A DNA stretch of 64,000 nt from Lachnospiraceae bacterium OM04-12BH (GTDB lineage Bacteria > Bacillota > Clostridia > Lachnospirales > Lachnospiraceae): assembly GCA_003490145.1 (NCBI GenBank), contig QULQ01000004.1, positions 124,001-188,000 on the forward strand, read 5' to 3'. The notes under the pieces are model-generated. The model saw nothing but the letters and a program-made list of their open reading frames with translations, did not search any database and was not told the origin of the DNA. Shown here one piece after another: positions 33,847-43,372 of the stretch. Within the stretch, counting starts at the first letter, position 1; the number at the start of each line of letters is the position of its first letter. Both the position numbers and the translations under genes were made by a program.

Positions 33847-34986
33847 ATGAACAAGGAATTAATGGAAGCACTGGATATTCTGGAAAAAGAAAAGGAGATC
33901 AGCAAGGAGACACTGTTTGAGGCGATCGAGAATTCACTTCTGACAGCCTGCAAGAACCATTTCGGAAAGGCAGATAATATCAAGGTAGAGATTGACAGAG
34001 ATACCTGTGATTTCCTCTGTTATGCAGAAAAGGAAGTAGTGGAAGAGGTAGAAGATGACTGTCTGCAGATCTCTCTTGAGGATGCACAGAAGATCAAGGC
34101 AGATGCCAAGATCGGTGATGTGATCCACGTAGAGATCAAGTCCAAGGAGTTTGGACGTATTGCTACCCAGAATGCAAAGAATGTGATCCTGCAGAAGATC
34201 CGCGAGGAAGAAAGAAGCGTGATCTATAATCAGTATTATGAGAAGGAAAAGGATGTTGTTACCGGTATTGTACAGCGTTATGTAGGAAGAAATATCAGTA
34301 TCAATCTTGGTAAGGCAGACGGTATCCTGAATGAGAGTGAGCAGGTAAAGGGTGAGGTATTCAAGCCTACCGAGAGAATCAAGGTTTACATCCTTGAGGT
34401 AAAGAATACACCTAAGGGACCGAGGATCCTGGTGAGCCGTACCCATCCTGAACTGGTAAAGAGACTGTTTGAGGCAGAGGTAACTGAGATCAAGGACGGA
34501 ACGGTAGAGATCATGAGCATTGCCAGGGAAGCAGGAAGCAGGACTAAGATGGCAGTACGTTCCAATAATCCCAATGTAGATGCGGTAGGTGCCTGCGTAG
34601 GTATCAACGGTGCAAGAGTAAATTCCATTGTAGATGAGCTGCGTGGAGAAAAGATCGATATCATCAACTGGGATGAGAATCCTGGTAATCTGATCCAGAA
34701 TGCACTTTCACCGGCTAAGATCGTGGCAGTATTTGCAGATCCTGATGAGAAGACAGCCAAGGTAGTTGTTCCGGATTATCAGCTTTCCCTCGCAATCGGT
34801 AAGGAAGGACAGAATGCAAGGCTGGCAGCAAGACTGACAGGCTACAAGATCGATATTAAGAGTGAGACACAGGCAAAGGATGCTCCCGGCTTCCGTTATG
34901 AAGATTATATGGACGAATATGATGAATATGACGATGAAGAATATGAAGAGGGATATGCAGAGGAGTCTGACAGCACACAGGAATAG
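33847..34986 (+). CDS. nusA: transcription elongation/termination factor NusA
   Basis: 379 residues, the Gram-positive length without the C-terminal acidic repeats of E. coli. The N-terminal polymerase-binding domain covers about 1-125, S1 about 133-200 (GIVQRYVGRNISINLGKADG), KH1 about 230-280 with GACVGINGARVNSI, and KH2 about 300-345 with LAIGKEGQNARLAARLTGYKIDI. An unusually acidic, tyrosine-rich tail (DEYDEYDDEEYEEGY) ends the protein. NusA promotes pausing and intrinsic termination and binds RNA. AGGAAAGGATAAG precedes the ATG. Confidence 0.97.
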   Translation: MNKELMEALDILEKEKEISKETLFEAIENSLLTACKNHFGKADNIKVEIDRDTCDFLCYAEKEVVEEVEDDCLQISLEDAQKIKADAKIGDVIHVEIKSKEFGRIATQNAKNVILQKIREEERSVIYNQYYEKEKDVVTGIVQRYVGRNISINLGKADGILNESEQVKGEVFKPTERIKVYILEVKNTPKGPRILVSRTHPELVKRLFEAEVTEIKDGTVEIMSIAREAGSRTKMAVRSNNPNVDAVGACVGINGARVNSIVDELRGEKIDIINWDENPGNLIQNALSPAKIVAVFADPDEKTAKVVVPDYQLSLAIGKEGQNARLAARLTGYKIDIKSETQAKDAPGFRYEDYMDEYDEYDDEEYEEGYAEESDSTQE

Positions 34987-35000
34987 GAAGGAGTATTTGC

Positions 35001-35270
35001 ATGGCGAAAAAAATTCCGGTAAGACAGTGTGTTGGCTGTGGTGAGATGAAGAACAAGAAGGAAATGATGCGGGTTCTTCGTACACCGGAGGGAGAAACCG
35101 TGCTTGACAAAACAGGCAAGAAAAATGGCAGAGGTGCATATCTTTGCATATCGAAGGAATGCCTTCAGAAAGCCAGAAAAAATAAAGGACTGGAACGCTC
35201 CTTTAAAATGAGTATTCCAAATGAAGTTTATGACAGCCTGGAAAAGGAGTTTGATGAAGAGAATGGATAG
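35001..35270 (+). CDS. rnpM: RNase P modulator RnpM (YlxR, DUF448)
   Basis: 89 residues. The YlxR fold is recognised by PVRQCVGCGEMKNKKEMMRVL near the start and KKNGRGAYLCISKECLQKARKNKGLERSFK later. Bacillus YlxR binds the RNase P RNA and modulates its activity. GGAAGGAG precedes the ATG. It is 14 bases after nusA and overlaps the next gene by 17 bases. Confidence 0.93.
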   Translation: MAKKIPVRQCVGCGEMKNKKEMMRVLRTPEGETVLDKTGKKNGRGAYLCISKECLQKARKNKGLERSFKMSIPNEVYDSLEKEFDEENG

Positions 35271-35565
35271 GATCTTATCCCTGCTGTCACTTTCCGCAAA
35301 GGGAAGAAATCTGGTCAGTGGAGAATTTATGGCAGAAAAAGCGATAAAGGAAGGAACGGCGAAGGTCGTGATCGTATCAGAGGATGCCTCGGAGAATACG
35401 AAGAAGCATTTCCGTGATATGTGTAATTACCGGAAGATACCGGTTTTCTTCTATGCCAAAAAGGAAGAGCTCGGAAAGGCAATAGGCAGGGAAATGAGGG
35501 CATCTCTTGCAGTAACAGATGCCGGAATGGCAGCAAACATAATCGGACATTTGGAAGAAAGGTAA
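35254..35565 (+). CDS. rplGA: L7Ae-family ribosomal protein YlxQ
   Basis: 103 residues with the L7Ae/L30e/S12e fold: LLSLSAKGRNLVSGEFMAEKAIKEGTAKVVIVSEDASENTKKHF (partly quoted), then CNYRKIPVFFYAKKEELGKAIGRE. YlxQ-type proteins are K-turn RNA binders of the infB operon. ATG 35254 has GGAG four bases upstream; ATG 35263 is an alternative, and the longer frame to 35221 lies inside the preceding gene. It overlaps rnpM by 17 bases. Confidence 0.88.
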   Translation: MKRMDRILSLLSLSAKGRNLVSGEFMAEKAIKEGTAKVVIVSEDASENTKKHFRDMCNYRKIPVFFYAKKEELGKAIGREMRASLAVTDAGMAANIIGHLEER

Positions 35566-35583
35566 TGAGACGGAGGTAGTAGA

Positions 35584-38457
35584 ATGGCCAAAATGAAAGT
35601 GCATGAATTAGCAAAAGAACTGCAGAAGCAGAGCAAGGAGATCCTTGCATTTCTGCAGGAACAGGGAATAGAAGCCAAAGCACCTCAGAGTACACTGGAG
35701 GAGGATACCGTGGCACTCGTGAGAAAGAGCTTTGGGGCAGATACAGGAAAAACAGAAGAAAAGAAAGCAGCTCCCGTGAAGGAAGAAAATGCAAAGGCAC
35801 AGACAGCACCGGCAAGGGATCAGGGCACAGAGGAAGCTCCGAAGAAAAAAAAGAAGATCATTATTGTCAGCAACAATAATGGCAGTAATAATTTTTCCTC
35901 TCAAAGACCGGGTAATAACAGACCGGGGCAGGGCGGCAATGGCAGACAGGGAAACAATGGCGGAAACCGCCAGAACAGACCTGCACAGGAAACCCATCAC
36001 AGGATCATCAAGCCTCTGACTGCACCTTCCATGCCCGATACTATGAAACCGGACTTCAAGCAGAATGCAAGGAGAATGGAAGAAGAGAGAAATGCAGCTA
36101 GAAATCAGGCAAGAAGAGAAGCTGAGGCTGCTGCAGCAGAGAGCGCGCAGAGAAGACCTGCCCCTTCCCAAAATCAGAATCAGAGTCAGAGACAGACACC
36201 GAATCAGAATCAGGGTCAGAGACAGACACCGAATCAGAATCAGCAGTCAAGGGAACAGGCACCTGCCAGACAACAGGGCAGAGAGGAAAGATATCAGAGA
36301 AATGAAAGATCACAGGAGCAGAGACCGCAGAGAAATGACGGCAGAGGAAGCTTTTCAGGCAATCGCCCGAATAATGCGGGCGGCAGGAACGATTTCCGCA
36401 GGGATGGCGCTCCTTCAAATGGCAGCAGACCTTCGGGAAGTAACGGACGTCCTGAAAGAAGCAATGGCGGGCAGGACAATCGATTTAAAAAGCCTGAAAG
36501 ACAGGGTAAAGGTTTCATGGCAGATACCCCGATTAAGGATGCCGAGAAGCATAGAGATGAAGAAAAGCGCAGAAACAGCCAGGAGCGTGACAAGAAGTCC
36601 AAGAAGGACTTCATGTACGAAGAGGACGAAACTGCACTGAAGAATAAGAACAAAGCCGGCAGATTTATCAAGCCTGAGAAAAAGCAGGAAGAGCCGGAGG
36701 AGCAGATCAAGGTGATCACTCTGCCGGAATCCCTTACGATCAAGGATCTGGCGGATAAGATGAAGCTGCAGCCTTCTGCGATCATCAAGAAGCTGTTCCT
36801 GCAGGGACAGATCGTGACTGTTAATACAGAGATCTCCTACGAGGAAGCTGAGAACATTGCCATTGATTATGATATTATCTGTGAGCAGGAGGTCAAGGTA
36901 GATGTGATCGAGGAGCTTCTGAAGGAGGATGAGGAGAAGGAAGAGGATCTGGAGAGAAGACCTCCGGTTATCTGCGTTATGGGTCACGTTGACCATGGTA
37001 AGACATCACTTCTTGATGCCATCCGTAAGACCAATGTAACAGATAAGGAAGCAGGTGGTATTACACAGCACATTGGTGCGTATACTGTAAATGTAAAGGG
37101 TCAGAGCATTACTTTCCTGGATACACCGGGACATGAGGCCTTTACAGCAATGCGTATGAGAGGTGCAAACTCCACGGATATTGCTATTCTGGTAGTAGCA
37201 GCAGATGACGGTGTTATGCCTCAGACGGTAGAGGCGATCAACCATGCCAAGGCAGCCGGTATTGAGATCATTGTTGCAGTCAACAAGATCGATAAGCCTG
37301 GTGCCAATATTGATAAAGTAAAGCAGGAAATGACAGAATATGAGCTGATCCCTGTAGACTGGGGCGGAAGCACAGAGTTTGTGCCCGTTTCAGCCAAGTC
37401 CGGGGAGGGAATTGATACCCTGCTTGAAACAATCCTTCTGACAGCAGAGATCATGGAGCTGAAGGCAAATCCTCACAGACGTGCAAGAGGTCTTGTGATC
37501 GAAGCAGAGCTTGACAAGGGACGCGGACCTGTGGCAACAGTTCTGGTACAGAAGGGTACCCTTCATGTAGGAGACTTTATTTCTGCAGGAGCGACTCATG
37601 GCAAGGTAAGAGCCATGGTAGATGATAAGGGCAGAAGAGTGAAGGAAGCACTGCCTTCCACACCAGTTGAGATCCTGGGTCTTTCTGATGTACCAAGTGC
37701 AGGTGAAGTATTTATCGCACATGAGAGTGATAAGGTAGCGAAGTCCTATGCAGAGACGTACCTTGCACAGAACAAGGTGAAGAAGCTGGAAGAAACGAAG
37801 GCCAAGATGTCCCTGGATGATCTGTTCAGCCAGATCCAGGCAGGCAATCTGAAGGAGCTGAACATTATCGTGAAGGCAGATGTTCAGGGTAGTGTAGAAG
37901 CAGTAAAGCAGAGTCTGATGAAGCTTTCCAACGAAGAAGTCGTTGTAAAATGCATCCATGGCGGCGTTGGTGCCATCAATGAATCCGACGTTTCCCTGGC
38001 AAGTGCATCCTCAGCGATCATCATCGGATTTAATGTACGTCCTGATGCTATGGCGAAGACCATTGCGGAAAGAGAGGGCGTGGATATCAGACTTTACAGA
38101 GTAATCTATCAGGCAATCGAAGATATCGAAGCTGCCATGAAGGGTATGCTGGATCCTGTTTATGAGGAGAAGGTAATCGGTCATGCGGAAGTAAGACAGA
38201 TCTTCAAGGCATCAGCAGTTGGAAATATTGCAGGATCCTATGTCCTTGACGGTGAGTTCAGAAGAGACTGTAAGGTTCGTATCACCAGAGAAGGGGAACA
38301 GATCTATGAAGGTGAGCTGAAGTCCCTGAAGAGATTCAAGGATGATGTGAAGGAGGTCAAGGCAGGATTTGAATGCGGTCTCGTATTCGAGGGCTTTGAC
38401 CAGATGCAGGAGCTTGATATCGTGGAAGCCTATATTATGGTGGAGGTTCCAAGGTGA
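35584..38457 (+). CDS. infB: translation initiation factor IF-2
   Basis: 957 residues. IF-2 brings initiator tRNA to the 30S subunit and drives subunit joining with GTP. A first IF2_N domain ([22 protein letters not shown]) is followed by a long low-complexity stretch rich in Q, N, R, G and P (about residues 60-370), a second IF2_N domain ([24 protein letters not shown]), the G domain (G1 [10 protein letters not shown]3 DTPGHEAF, G4 NKID) and beta-barrel domains to the end. GACGGAGGTAGTAGA precedes the ATG. The last bases overlap the GTG start of rbfA. Confidence 0.97.
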   Translation: MAKMKVHELAKELQKQSKEILAFLQEQGIEAKAPQSTLEEDTVALVRKSFGADTGKTEEKKAAPVKEENAKAQTAPARDQGTEEAPKKKKKIIIVSNNNGSNNFSSQRPGNNRPGQGGNGRQGNNGGNRQNRPAQETHHRIIKPLTAPSMPDTMKPDFKQNARRMEEERNAARNQARREAEAAAAESAQRRPAPSQNQNQSQRQTPNQNQGQRQTPNQNQQSREQAPARQQGREERYQRNERSQEQRPQRNDGRGSFSGNRPNNAGGRNDFRRDGAPSNGSRPSGSNGRPERSNGGQDNRFKKPERQGKGFMADTPIKDAEKHRDEEKRRNSQERDKKSKKDFMYEEDETALKNKNKAGRFIKPEKKQEEPEEQIKVITLPESLTIKDLADKMKLQPSAIIKKLFLQGQIVTVNTEISYEEAENIAIDYDIICEQEVKVDVIEELLKEDEEKEEDLERRPPVICVMGHVDHGKTSLLDAIRKTNVTDKEAGGITQHIGAYTVNVKGQSITFLDTPGHEAFTAMRMRGANSTDIAILVVAADDGVMPQTVEAINHAKAAGIEIIVAVNKIDKPGANIDKVKQEMTEYELIPVDWGGSTEFVPVSAKSGEGIDTLLETILLTAEIMELKANPHRRARGLVIEAELDKGRGPVATVLVQKGTLHVGDFISAGATHGKVRAMVDDKGRRVKEALPSTPVEILGLSDVPSAGEVFIAHESDKVAKSYAETYLAQNKVKKLEETKAKMSLDDLFSQIQAGNLKELNIIVKADVQGSVEAVKQSLMKLSNEEVVVKCIHGGVGAINESDVSLASASSAIIIGFNVRPDAMAKTIAEREGVDIRLYRVIYQAIEDIEAAMKGMLDPVYEEKVIGHAEVRQIFKASAVGNIAGSYVLDGEFRRDCKVRITREGEQIYEGELKSLKRFKDDVKEVKAGFECGLVFEGFDQMQELDIVEAYIMVEVPR
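36172..36243 (+). repeat. 30-base tandem repeat in infB
   Basis: A 30-base unit (encoding NQNQ-S/G-QRQTP) occurs twice in full (36172-36201, 36202-36231) plus a 12-base partial copy. It lies in the disordered linker of IF-2, is in frame, and could vary in copy number among strains. Confidence 0.85.
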
Positions 38458-38834
38458 GAAAGAACAGCATGAAAAATACAAGGATCAACGGTGAGGTGCA
38501 GCGAGTCCTTGCAGAGATCATCAGAGGGGGCATCAAGGATCCAAGGATCAGTCCGCTCACCTCGGTGCTTTCTGTAGAGGTAGCACCGGATCTGAAAACC
38601 TGTAAGGCATGGATCAGCGTGTATGGAGATGAAAAGGCAAGGGAGGATACTCTTGCCGGACTGAACAGTGCCGAAGGATATATCAGAAGCCGTCTTGCAA
38701 AGGAGATCAATCTTCGTAATACACCGGAGATCCGGTTTATCGTAGACGAATCCATTGCTTACGGTGTCAGGATGTCCAAACTGATTGATGATGTCATCAA
38801 AAAGGACGAAGAAGGGCAACATGAAAGTAATTGA
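38454..38834 (+). CDS. rbfA: ribosome-binding factor A
   Basis: 126 residues. RbfA binds the 30S subunit during 16S rRNA processing. Family pattern: [23 protein letters not shown], then [26 protein letters not shown] and [19 protein letters not shown]. The GTG at 38454 overlaps the infB stop (GTGA) and has GGAGG eight bases upstream; it gives the family-like N-terminus [15 protein letters not shown] 38469 would be shorter. It overlaps nrnA by 14 bases. Confidence 0.95.
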   Translation: MRKNSMKNTRINGEVQRVLAEIIRGGIKDPRISPLTSVLSVEVAPDLKTCKAWISVYGDEKAREDTLAGLNSAEGYIRSRLAKEINLRNTPEIRFIVDESIAYGVRMSKLIDDVIKKDEEGQHESN

Positions 38835-39807
38835 TATTTATGAAGAAGTAAAAGCTGCAAAAACCATTGGGATCAGCGGACATATCCGCCCTGATGGAGA
38901 CTGTGTCGGTTCCTGCCTTGGATTATATCTCTATCTGAAAAAGAAGTGCAGTGGGGCAAGGGTACAGGTGATGCTGGAGAAGCCGGGAGATATTTTTTCC
39001 TGTATCAGCGGCTTTGATGAGATTGACAGTACCTTTTCAGGACAGCAGGAACCCTATGATGTGTTTATCGCATTGGACTGTGAGAAAAGCAGGCTTGGTG
39101 AAGCAGAGAAATTTTTTGATCAGGCAGGAAAGAGGATCAATATCGACCATCATATCAGCAATGAAAATGGCTGTGGGGATGTAAATTATGTGATCCCGAC
39201 AGCAAGCTCAGCCAGTGAACTGGTCTATGATGTGATCCGTAAGGAAGAGCTGGATGCAGAGATTGCAAAGGCACTCTACATAGGGATCATACACGATACT
39301 GGTGTGTTCCAGTATTCCAATACATCACCAAAGACCTTGCAGACCGCATCTCATCTGATCTCATATGGGTTTGATTTCCCGGCACTGATCAGCAGTACCT
39401 TTTATGAGAAGACCTATATCCAGAATCAGATCCTGGGAAGGGCGCTCCTGGAAAGCATTCTCTTTATGGATGGCAGATGTGTGGTCAGCATGATCGATAA
39501 AAAGACCATGGCATTTTATAATGCAGATTCCCATGATCTGGAGGGTATTGTAAGCCAGCTCCGTAATACCAGAGGTGTAGAATGTGCTATCTTTATGTAT
39601 CAGACGGGGACTTTGGAGTATAAGGTGAGCCTGCGGTCAGCCGGGATCATAGATGTAGCAAGAGTAGCAGCCTTCTTTGGAGGTGGCGGACACATCCGGG
39701 CAGCCGGTGTGACCATGCAGGGAACGTTTCATGATATTGTGAACAATCTTTCCGCGCAGATTGCACTGCAGTTTGAGGAAAATGCAGATAAAAAAGAAGC
39801 AGAGTGA
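38821..39807 (+). CDS. nrnA: DHH/DHHA1 phosphoesterase NrnA (oligoribonuclease / pAp phosphatase)
   Basis: 328 residues. It degrades very short RNAs and removes the 3' phosphate of pAp. DHH metal motifs: SGHIRPDGDCVGSCLGL, VFIALDCEKS, NIDHHISN and IIHDTGVFQYSNTS. The DHHA1 domain ends with FFGGGGHIRAAG at about residues 280-292. ATG 38821 after AGAAGGGC starts at the family N-terminus; a longer frame to 38785 lies inside rbfA. Next gene truB is six bases away, the conserved order. Confidence 0.94.
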   Translation: MKVIDIYEEVKAAKTIGISGHIRPDGDCVGSCLGLYLYLKKKCSGARVQVMLEKPGDIFSCISGFDEIDSTFSGQQEPYDVFIALDCEKSRLGEAEKFFDQAGKRINIDHHISNENGCGDVNYVIPTASSASELVYDVIRKEELDAEIAKALYIGIIHDTGVFQYSNTSPKTLQTASHLISYGFDFPALISSTFYEKTYIQNQILGRALLESILFMDGRCVVSMIDKKTMAFYNADSHDLEGIVSQLRNTRGVECAIFMYQTGTLEYKVSLRSAGIIDVARVAAFFGGGGHIRAAGVTMQGTFHDIVNNLSAQIALQFEENADKKEAE

Positions 39808-39813
39808 GAAAAT

Positions 39814-40743
39814 ATGTACCACGGAATTATCAATGTATATAAGGAGAAGGGCTTTACTTCTCATGACGTAGTGGCAAAGCTGCGTGGCATTTGCAAACAG
39901 AAAAAGATCGGACATACAGGAACCCTTGACCCGGAAGCGGTGGGGGTTCTTCCTGTTTGTCTGGGGTCAGCAACAAAGCTCTGTGATATGCTGACAGATA
40001 AAACCAAAGAATATGTGGCTGTACTTAAGCTTGGAGTAGTGACAGATACACAGGATCTGACAGGAACGATACTGGAAGAGCATCCGGTCACTGTGACAGA
40101 GGAACAGATCAGAGAGGTCATTTTCTCTTTTCAGGGGGATCAGCTGCAGATTCCACCCATGTATTCTGCCCTGAAGGTGAATGGAAAGAAGCTGTATGAG
40201 CTGGCGAGGGAAGGAAAAGAAGTGGAGCGGGCAGCAAGACCCATTACCATCCATGAGATCGAGATTCTTAAGGAAGAGCTGCCGGAGATCACAATCCGGG
40301 TGAGCTGTTCTAAAGGAACCTATATCCGTACTCTCTGCCATGATATCGGACAGGCACTTCTTTGCGGAGGAGCTATGGCATCTCTGGCAAGAACAAGAGT
40401 GGGAAGCTTTCAGATCGGACAGGCTTATTCTCTTGCAAAGCTGCAGCAGCTTTCGGATGAAGGAAGGCTTTCAGAAGCCGTCCTTCCGGTAGAAGAGGTG
40501 TTTTCGCATCTTCCTGTCATGCGTGTGGAGGAAGCAGGCATGAAAGCACTGCTGAATGGGAACCAGCTCAAAAAGTCGGAGCTTGAAGCAGCAGGAACAG
40601 AAAAGGCTGCGGCAGTAAAAACGGAAGGGGCATCGGGATACCGGGTGCGGATCCACGGGCTGGATGACAGGTTCTACGGCGTTTATGAATATATAGAAGA
40701 AAAGGGACTGTACTGTCCTGTGAAGATGTTTTTCCCGGAATAG
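39814..40743 (+). CDS. truB: tRNA pseudouridine(55) synthase TruB
   Basis: 309 residues. It makes pseudouridine 55 in the T loop of tRNAs. Motifs: NVYKEKGFTSHDVV, KIGHTGTLDPEAVGVLPVC (catalytic Asp), KEYVAVLKLGVVTDTQDLTG and VSCSKGTYIRTLCHDIG. A C-terminal extension with an alanine-rich stretch precedes a small PUA-like end. GAGAAAAT is a weak ribosome site, and the gene starts six bases after nrnA, so coupling is likely. Confidence 0.96.
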   Translation: MYHGIINVYKEKGFTSHDVVAKLRGICKQKKIGHTGTLDPEAVGVLPVCLGSATKLCDMLTDKTKEYVAVLKLGVVTDTQDLTGTILEEHPVTVTEEQIREVIFSFQGDQLQIPPMYSALKVNGKKLYELAREGKEVERAARPITIHEIEILKEELPEITIRVSCSKGTYIRTLCHDIGQALLCGGAMASLARTRVGSFQIGQAYSLAKLQQLSDEGRLSEAVLPVEEVFSHLPVMRVEEAGMKALLNGNQLKKSELEAAGTEKAAAVKTEGASGYRVRIHGLDDRFYGVYEYIEEKGLYCPVKMFFPE

Positions 40744-40758
40744 AAAGGCCGGTATGAT

Positions 40759-41694
40759 ATGCAGATTATTCAAGGCACAACAGCGTTTGAAATAGAAGGA
40801 AAAAGTGCAGTAGCAATTGGAAAGTTCGATGGCATCCATGAAGGACACAGACTGCTGCTTTCCCATATTCTGAAGGAAAGGGAGAACGGCAGGAGGTCTG
40901 TTGTATTTACCTTTGACCCGCCGGCTTCTGTTTTCTTTGGAAAATCAGGAGAAGGACAGCTGACGACCAGAAGGGAAAAAAGACAGATCTTTGCAGAACT
41001 GGGGATAGATGTGCTGGTGGAATTTCCACTGACTGCGGAAACTGCTGCTATCAGTCCGGAGAAATTTATTGAAGAGATTCTTTGCGGGCAGCTTCATGCA
41101 GCTTATGTAGCAGCGGGAACAGATCTGTCCTTCGGATACCGGGGACAGGGAAATCAGGAGCTGCTGCAGAAGATGGCAGATACCTTTGGCTATGAGGTGG
41201 ATATCGTAGATAAGATCAGAAAGGATGGCAGAGAGATCAGCTCATCCTATGTCCGTGAGGAGATCGAACAGGGACACATGGAGATGGCAGCTGAGCTGCT
41301 TGGCAGTGCATATGAGGTTTCAGGCGTGGTGGAAGAAGGAAAACGGCTTGGAAGAAGACTTGGGATGCCGACCTTAAATCTTTATCCGGAGAAGGATAAG
41401 CTTCTGCCGCCAAGGGGAGTATATTATTCCATGGTCTTCTGGGATGGAAGGGAATATCCGGGTATTACCAATATCGGACACAAACCAACGGTGAATAATA
41501 CGTCTCTGATCAGTGTGGAAACTTATCTTTATGATTTCAAAGAAGATATGTATGGAAAAGAGATCCGGACGGCACTTCTTCATTTTAAAAGACCGGAGCA
41601 GAGGTTTGGCAGTGTGGAAGAGCTGAAAGCACAGATGGAAAAGGATATTGCAGCGGGAAGGATATACCACAAACTGCCAGTGCAGTACATTTGA
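40759..41694 (+). CDS. ribF: bifunctional riboflavin kinase / FAD synthetase
   Basis: 311 residues. N-terminal FAD synthetase domain: IGKFDGIHEGHRLLL (the HxGH-like nucleotidyltransferase motif), VFTFDPPASVFFG and AGTDLSFGYRGQGN. C-terminal riboflavin kinase domain: GRRLGMPTLNLYPEKDKLLPPRGVYYS and NIGHKPTVNN at about residues 195-250. It makes FMN and FAD. AGAAAGGCCGG precedes the ATG. Last gene of the rimP operon; the P60 promoter's -35 begins within its stop codon. Confidence 0.96.
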   Translation: MQIIQGTTAFEIEGKSAVAIGKFDGIHEGHRLLLSHILKERENGRRSVVFTFDPPASVFFGKSGEGQLTTRREKRQIFAELGIDVLVEFPLTAETAAISPEKFIEEILCGQLHAAYVAAGTDLSFGYRGQGNQELLQKMADTFGYEVDIVDKIRKDGREISSSYVREEIEQGHMEMAAELLGSAYEVSGVVEEGKRLGRRLGMPTLNLYPEKDKLLPPRGVYYSMVFWDGREYPGITNIGHKPTVNNTSLISVETYLYDFKEDMYGKEIRTALLHFKRPEQRFGSVEELKAQMEKDIAAGRIYHKLPVQYI

Positions 41695-41719
41695 CAGATA
41701 TTATATAATTTGTTATAGT
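41691..41719 (+). promoter_or_regulatory. strong sigma-A promoter of the P60 hydrolase gene
   Basis: Perfect TTGACA (41691-41696), 17 bases, TATAGT (41714-41719). The -10 overlaps the first WalR-like half-site. Confidence 0.82.
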
Positions 41720-41749
41720 GTTGTTGCAAATTTGTAATGATTTTGTAAC
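41711..41749 (+). promoter_or_regulatory. tandem WalR-like (TGTWAH) operator array
   Basis: Four hexamers start exactly 11 bases apart: TGTTAT (41711), TGTTGC (41722), TGTAAT (41733), TGTAAC (41744). Three match TGTWAH and one has five of six. The last pair is a perfect TGTWAH-N5-TGTWAH, the WalR box of Bacillus and Staphylococcus. It overlaps and follows the -10 element. Confidence 0.6.
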
Positions 41750-41774
41750 AAAGTGATATCTGGAGGAATGTTTT

Positions 41775-42794
41775 TTGAACAGGAAAGTAATAAATGGAGT
41801 CGCAGCTCTCTGCATGGCTGGTATGCTTCTGGAGCCCGTTATGACGGTAAATGCAGAAGAACTCCTGACAGCGGGAGTAGGGGATCTGTTTTCCAGCGAG
41901 TTGACAGAGGATCAGTACAAAAAAATCGCAAAGGAAGCAGAAGGCACCAGATGGGGATATACGGAGCTTGGGATCTGCAACGTGGAAGAGAATAATCTGA
42001 ACGTGCGTCAGGAGCCTGATGAAAATGGAAAACTGGTCGGAAAGCTTCCCAAGGAAGCCGCATGTGAGATACTGAAGGAAGAGGGAGACTGGACTTATAT
42101 TAAGTCAGGAAAGGTAGAAGGCTATGTGAAGACGGAATATCTGCTTTCAGGTTATCAGGCGGAGAAAAAGGCAAAGGAGACAGCAAAGACAGTGGCTGTT
42201 TCTTCAGCAGATGCTCTGAATATCAGGGAAGAGCCTGATACAGCGGCGGAAGTGGTAACACAGGTGGCAAAGGGAGAAGAGCTGGAGATCTCCGAGATCA
42301 TGGAGAATGGCTGGATCAAGGTATTCCTGGATGATGAAGAGGTGTACGTTTCCGGTGATTATGTGGATGTGAAGTCAGATCTTGCAACAGCAGTCACTAT
42401 GACAGAGCTTCTTTATGGACAGGGCGTATCTGACGTGAGAGTGGAGCTCTGCCAGTATGCCAAGCAGTTTCTGGGGAATCCCTATGTATGGGGCGGCACC
42501 AGCCTGACAAAGGGGGCAGACTGCTCTGGATTTGTCATGAGTATTTTCAAGAAGTACGGGGTCAGTCTGGCTCATTCTTCTGTAACTCAGTCAAACAGCG
42601 GAAAAAAGATCTCAGCAGATGAGCTTCTGCCGGGAGATCTGATCTTCTATGCCAAGGGAGGAAGGATCAATCATGTGGCTATTTATATCGGAGGCGGACA
42701 GGTGATCCATGCCAGCAGTCCAAAGACGGGGATTAAAATATCTAATTACAATTACCGGACACCTGCCAAAATGGTACGTGTTCTGCAGGCATAA
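41775..42794 (+). CDS. secreted NlpC/P60 cell-wall endopeptidase with two SH3 domains
   Basis: 339 residues. A signal peptide covers about residues 1-27 (cleavage after VNA). Two bacterial SH3 domains follow at about 60-120 (NLNVRQEPDENGKLVG) and 137-195 (ALNIREEPDTAAEVV). The C-terminal NlpC/P60 domain spans about 220-338 with the catalytic Cys in GADCSGFV, His in INHVAIYIGG and a second His in QVIHASS. It cleaves peptide stems of peptidoglycan, like CwlO or LytE. The start is a TTG at 41775 with GGAGG eight bases upstream; it gives a good signal peptide. The promoter carries a WalR-like array. Confidence 0.92.
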   Translation: MNRKVINGVAALCMAGMLLEPVMTVNAEELLTAGVGDLFSSELTEDQYKKIAKEAEGTRWGYTELGICNVEENNLNVRQEPDENGKLVGKLPKEAACEILKEEGDWTYIKSGKVEGYVKTEYLLSGYQAEKKAKETAKTVAVSSADALNIREEPDTAAEVVTQVAKGEELEISEIMENGWIKVFLDDEEVYVSGDYVDVKSDLATAVTMTELLYGQGVSDVRVELCQYAKQFLGNPYVWGGTSLTKGADCSGFVMSIFKKYGVSLAHSSVTQSNSGKKISADELLPGDLIFYAKGGRINHVAIYIGGGQVIHASSPKTGIKISNYNYRTPAKMVRVLQA

Positions 42795-42831
42795 AAGGCG
42801 GATATCGAGCTGGATATCAATAAATTTTCAC

Positions 42832-42860
42832 TTTACAGTCAGCAAAAAATGTGCTATCAT
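42832..42860 (+). promoter_or_regulatory. promoter of rpsO
   Basis: TTTACA (42832-42837), 17 bases, TATCAT (42855-42860) with TGC before the -10 (extended type). Confidence 0.68.
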
Positions 42861-42866
42861 TCAAAC

Positions 42867-42950
42867 GTATGAATTGAGCCCGGACCCAACTTGTGGAAAC
42901 TCCAACCCTGGTTTAGTCTGTGGCGGTTTAAGAATAAGGAGGAGAAATCA
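42867..42950 (+). promoter_or_regulatory. rpsO 5' leader, possible S15 autoregulatory RNA
   Basis: About 84 untranslated bases between the predicted RNA start and the S15 start codon. GGAC and GTCT can close a folded core, with TGGA/TCCA pairing inside, and the AAGGAGGAG ribosome site lies just beyond. rpsO leaders that bind S15 are known in several bacterial groups with different structures; a match to any known class was not established. Confidence 0.35.
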
Positions 42951-43217
42951 ATGATTTCAAAGGAAAAGAAAACCGCGATTATGAAAGAGTATGCTACCTG
43001 TGAGAACGATACAGGATCACCTGAAGTACAGGTTGCAGTTCTGACTGCAAGAATTCAGGAGCTTACTGAGCATTTAAAGCAGCATCCCAAGGATAACCAC
43101 TCCAGAAGAGGTATGTTCAAGATGGTTGGTCAGAGACGTGGTCTGCTGGATTATCTGAAGAAGAAAGATATCAACAGATACCGTGCACTGATCGAAAAAC
43201 TGGGATTAAGAAAGTAA
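42951..43217 (+). CDS. rpsO: 30S ribosomal protein S15
   Basis: 88 residues, the standard length. Typical sequence: [30 protein letters not shown], then [19 protein letters not shown] and the end [13 protein letters not shown]15 binds 16S rRNA early in small-subunit assembly. The ATG at 42951 follows AAGGAGGAGAAATCA; a longer frame from 42891 covers the leader and is rejected. It is followed by a terminator and then pnp, the widely conserved pair. Confidence 0.98.
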   Translation: MISKEKKTAIMKEYATCENDTGSPEVQVAVLTARIQELTEHLKQHPKDNHSRRGMFKMVGQRRGLLDYLKKKDINRYRALIEKLGLRK

Positions 43218-43228
43218 TATCGGTTTTT

Positions 43229-43268
43229 AAGGCGGAGCGCTGAAGAGATTCGGTTTCTCCGCCTTTTA
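43229..43268 (+). terminator. terminator between rpsO and pnp
   Basis: AAGGCGGAG (43229-43237) pairs with CTCCGCCTT (43257-43265), followed by TTTT. The loop is 19 bases. Such hairpins between rpsO and pnp often allow partial read-through and can be RNase entry points. Confidence 0.8.
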
Positions 43269-43372
43269 ATTCATGCAGCAGGTTTGCCATGGAAGCATGG
43301 AGCTGTTATGCATATGGCCGGAACAGGGGGCTGTACCGGCTGGTAAGGATGAAGAGAGAAAAGGAGAAGATT

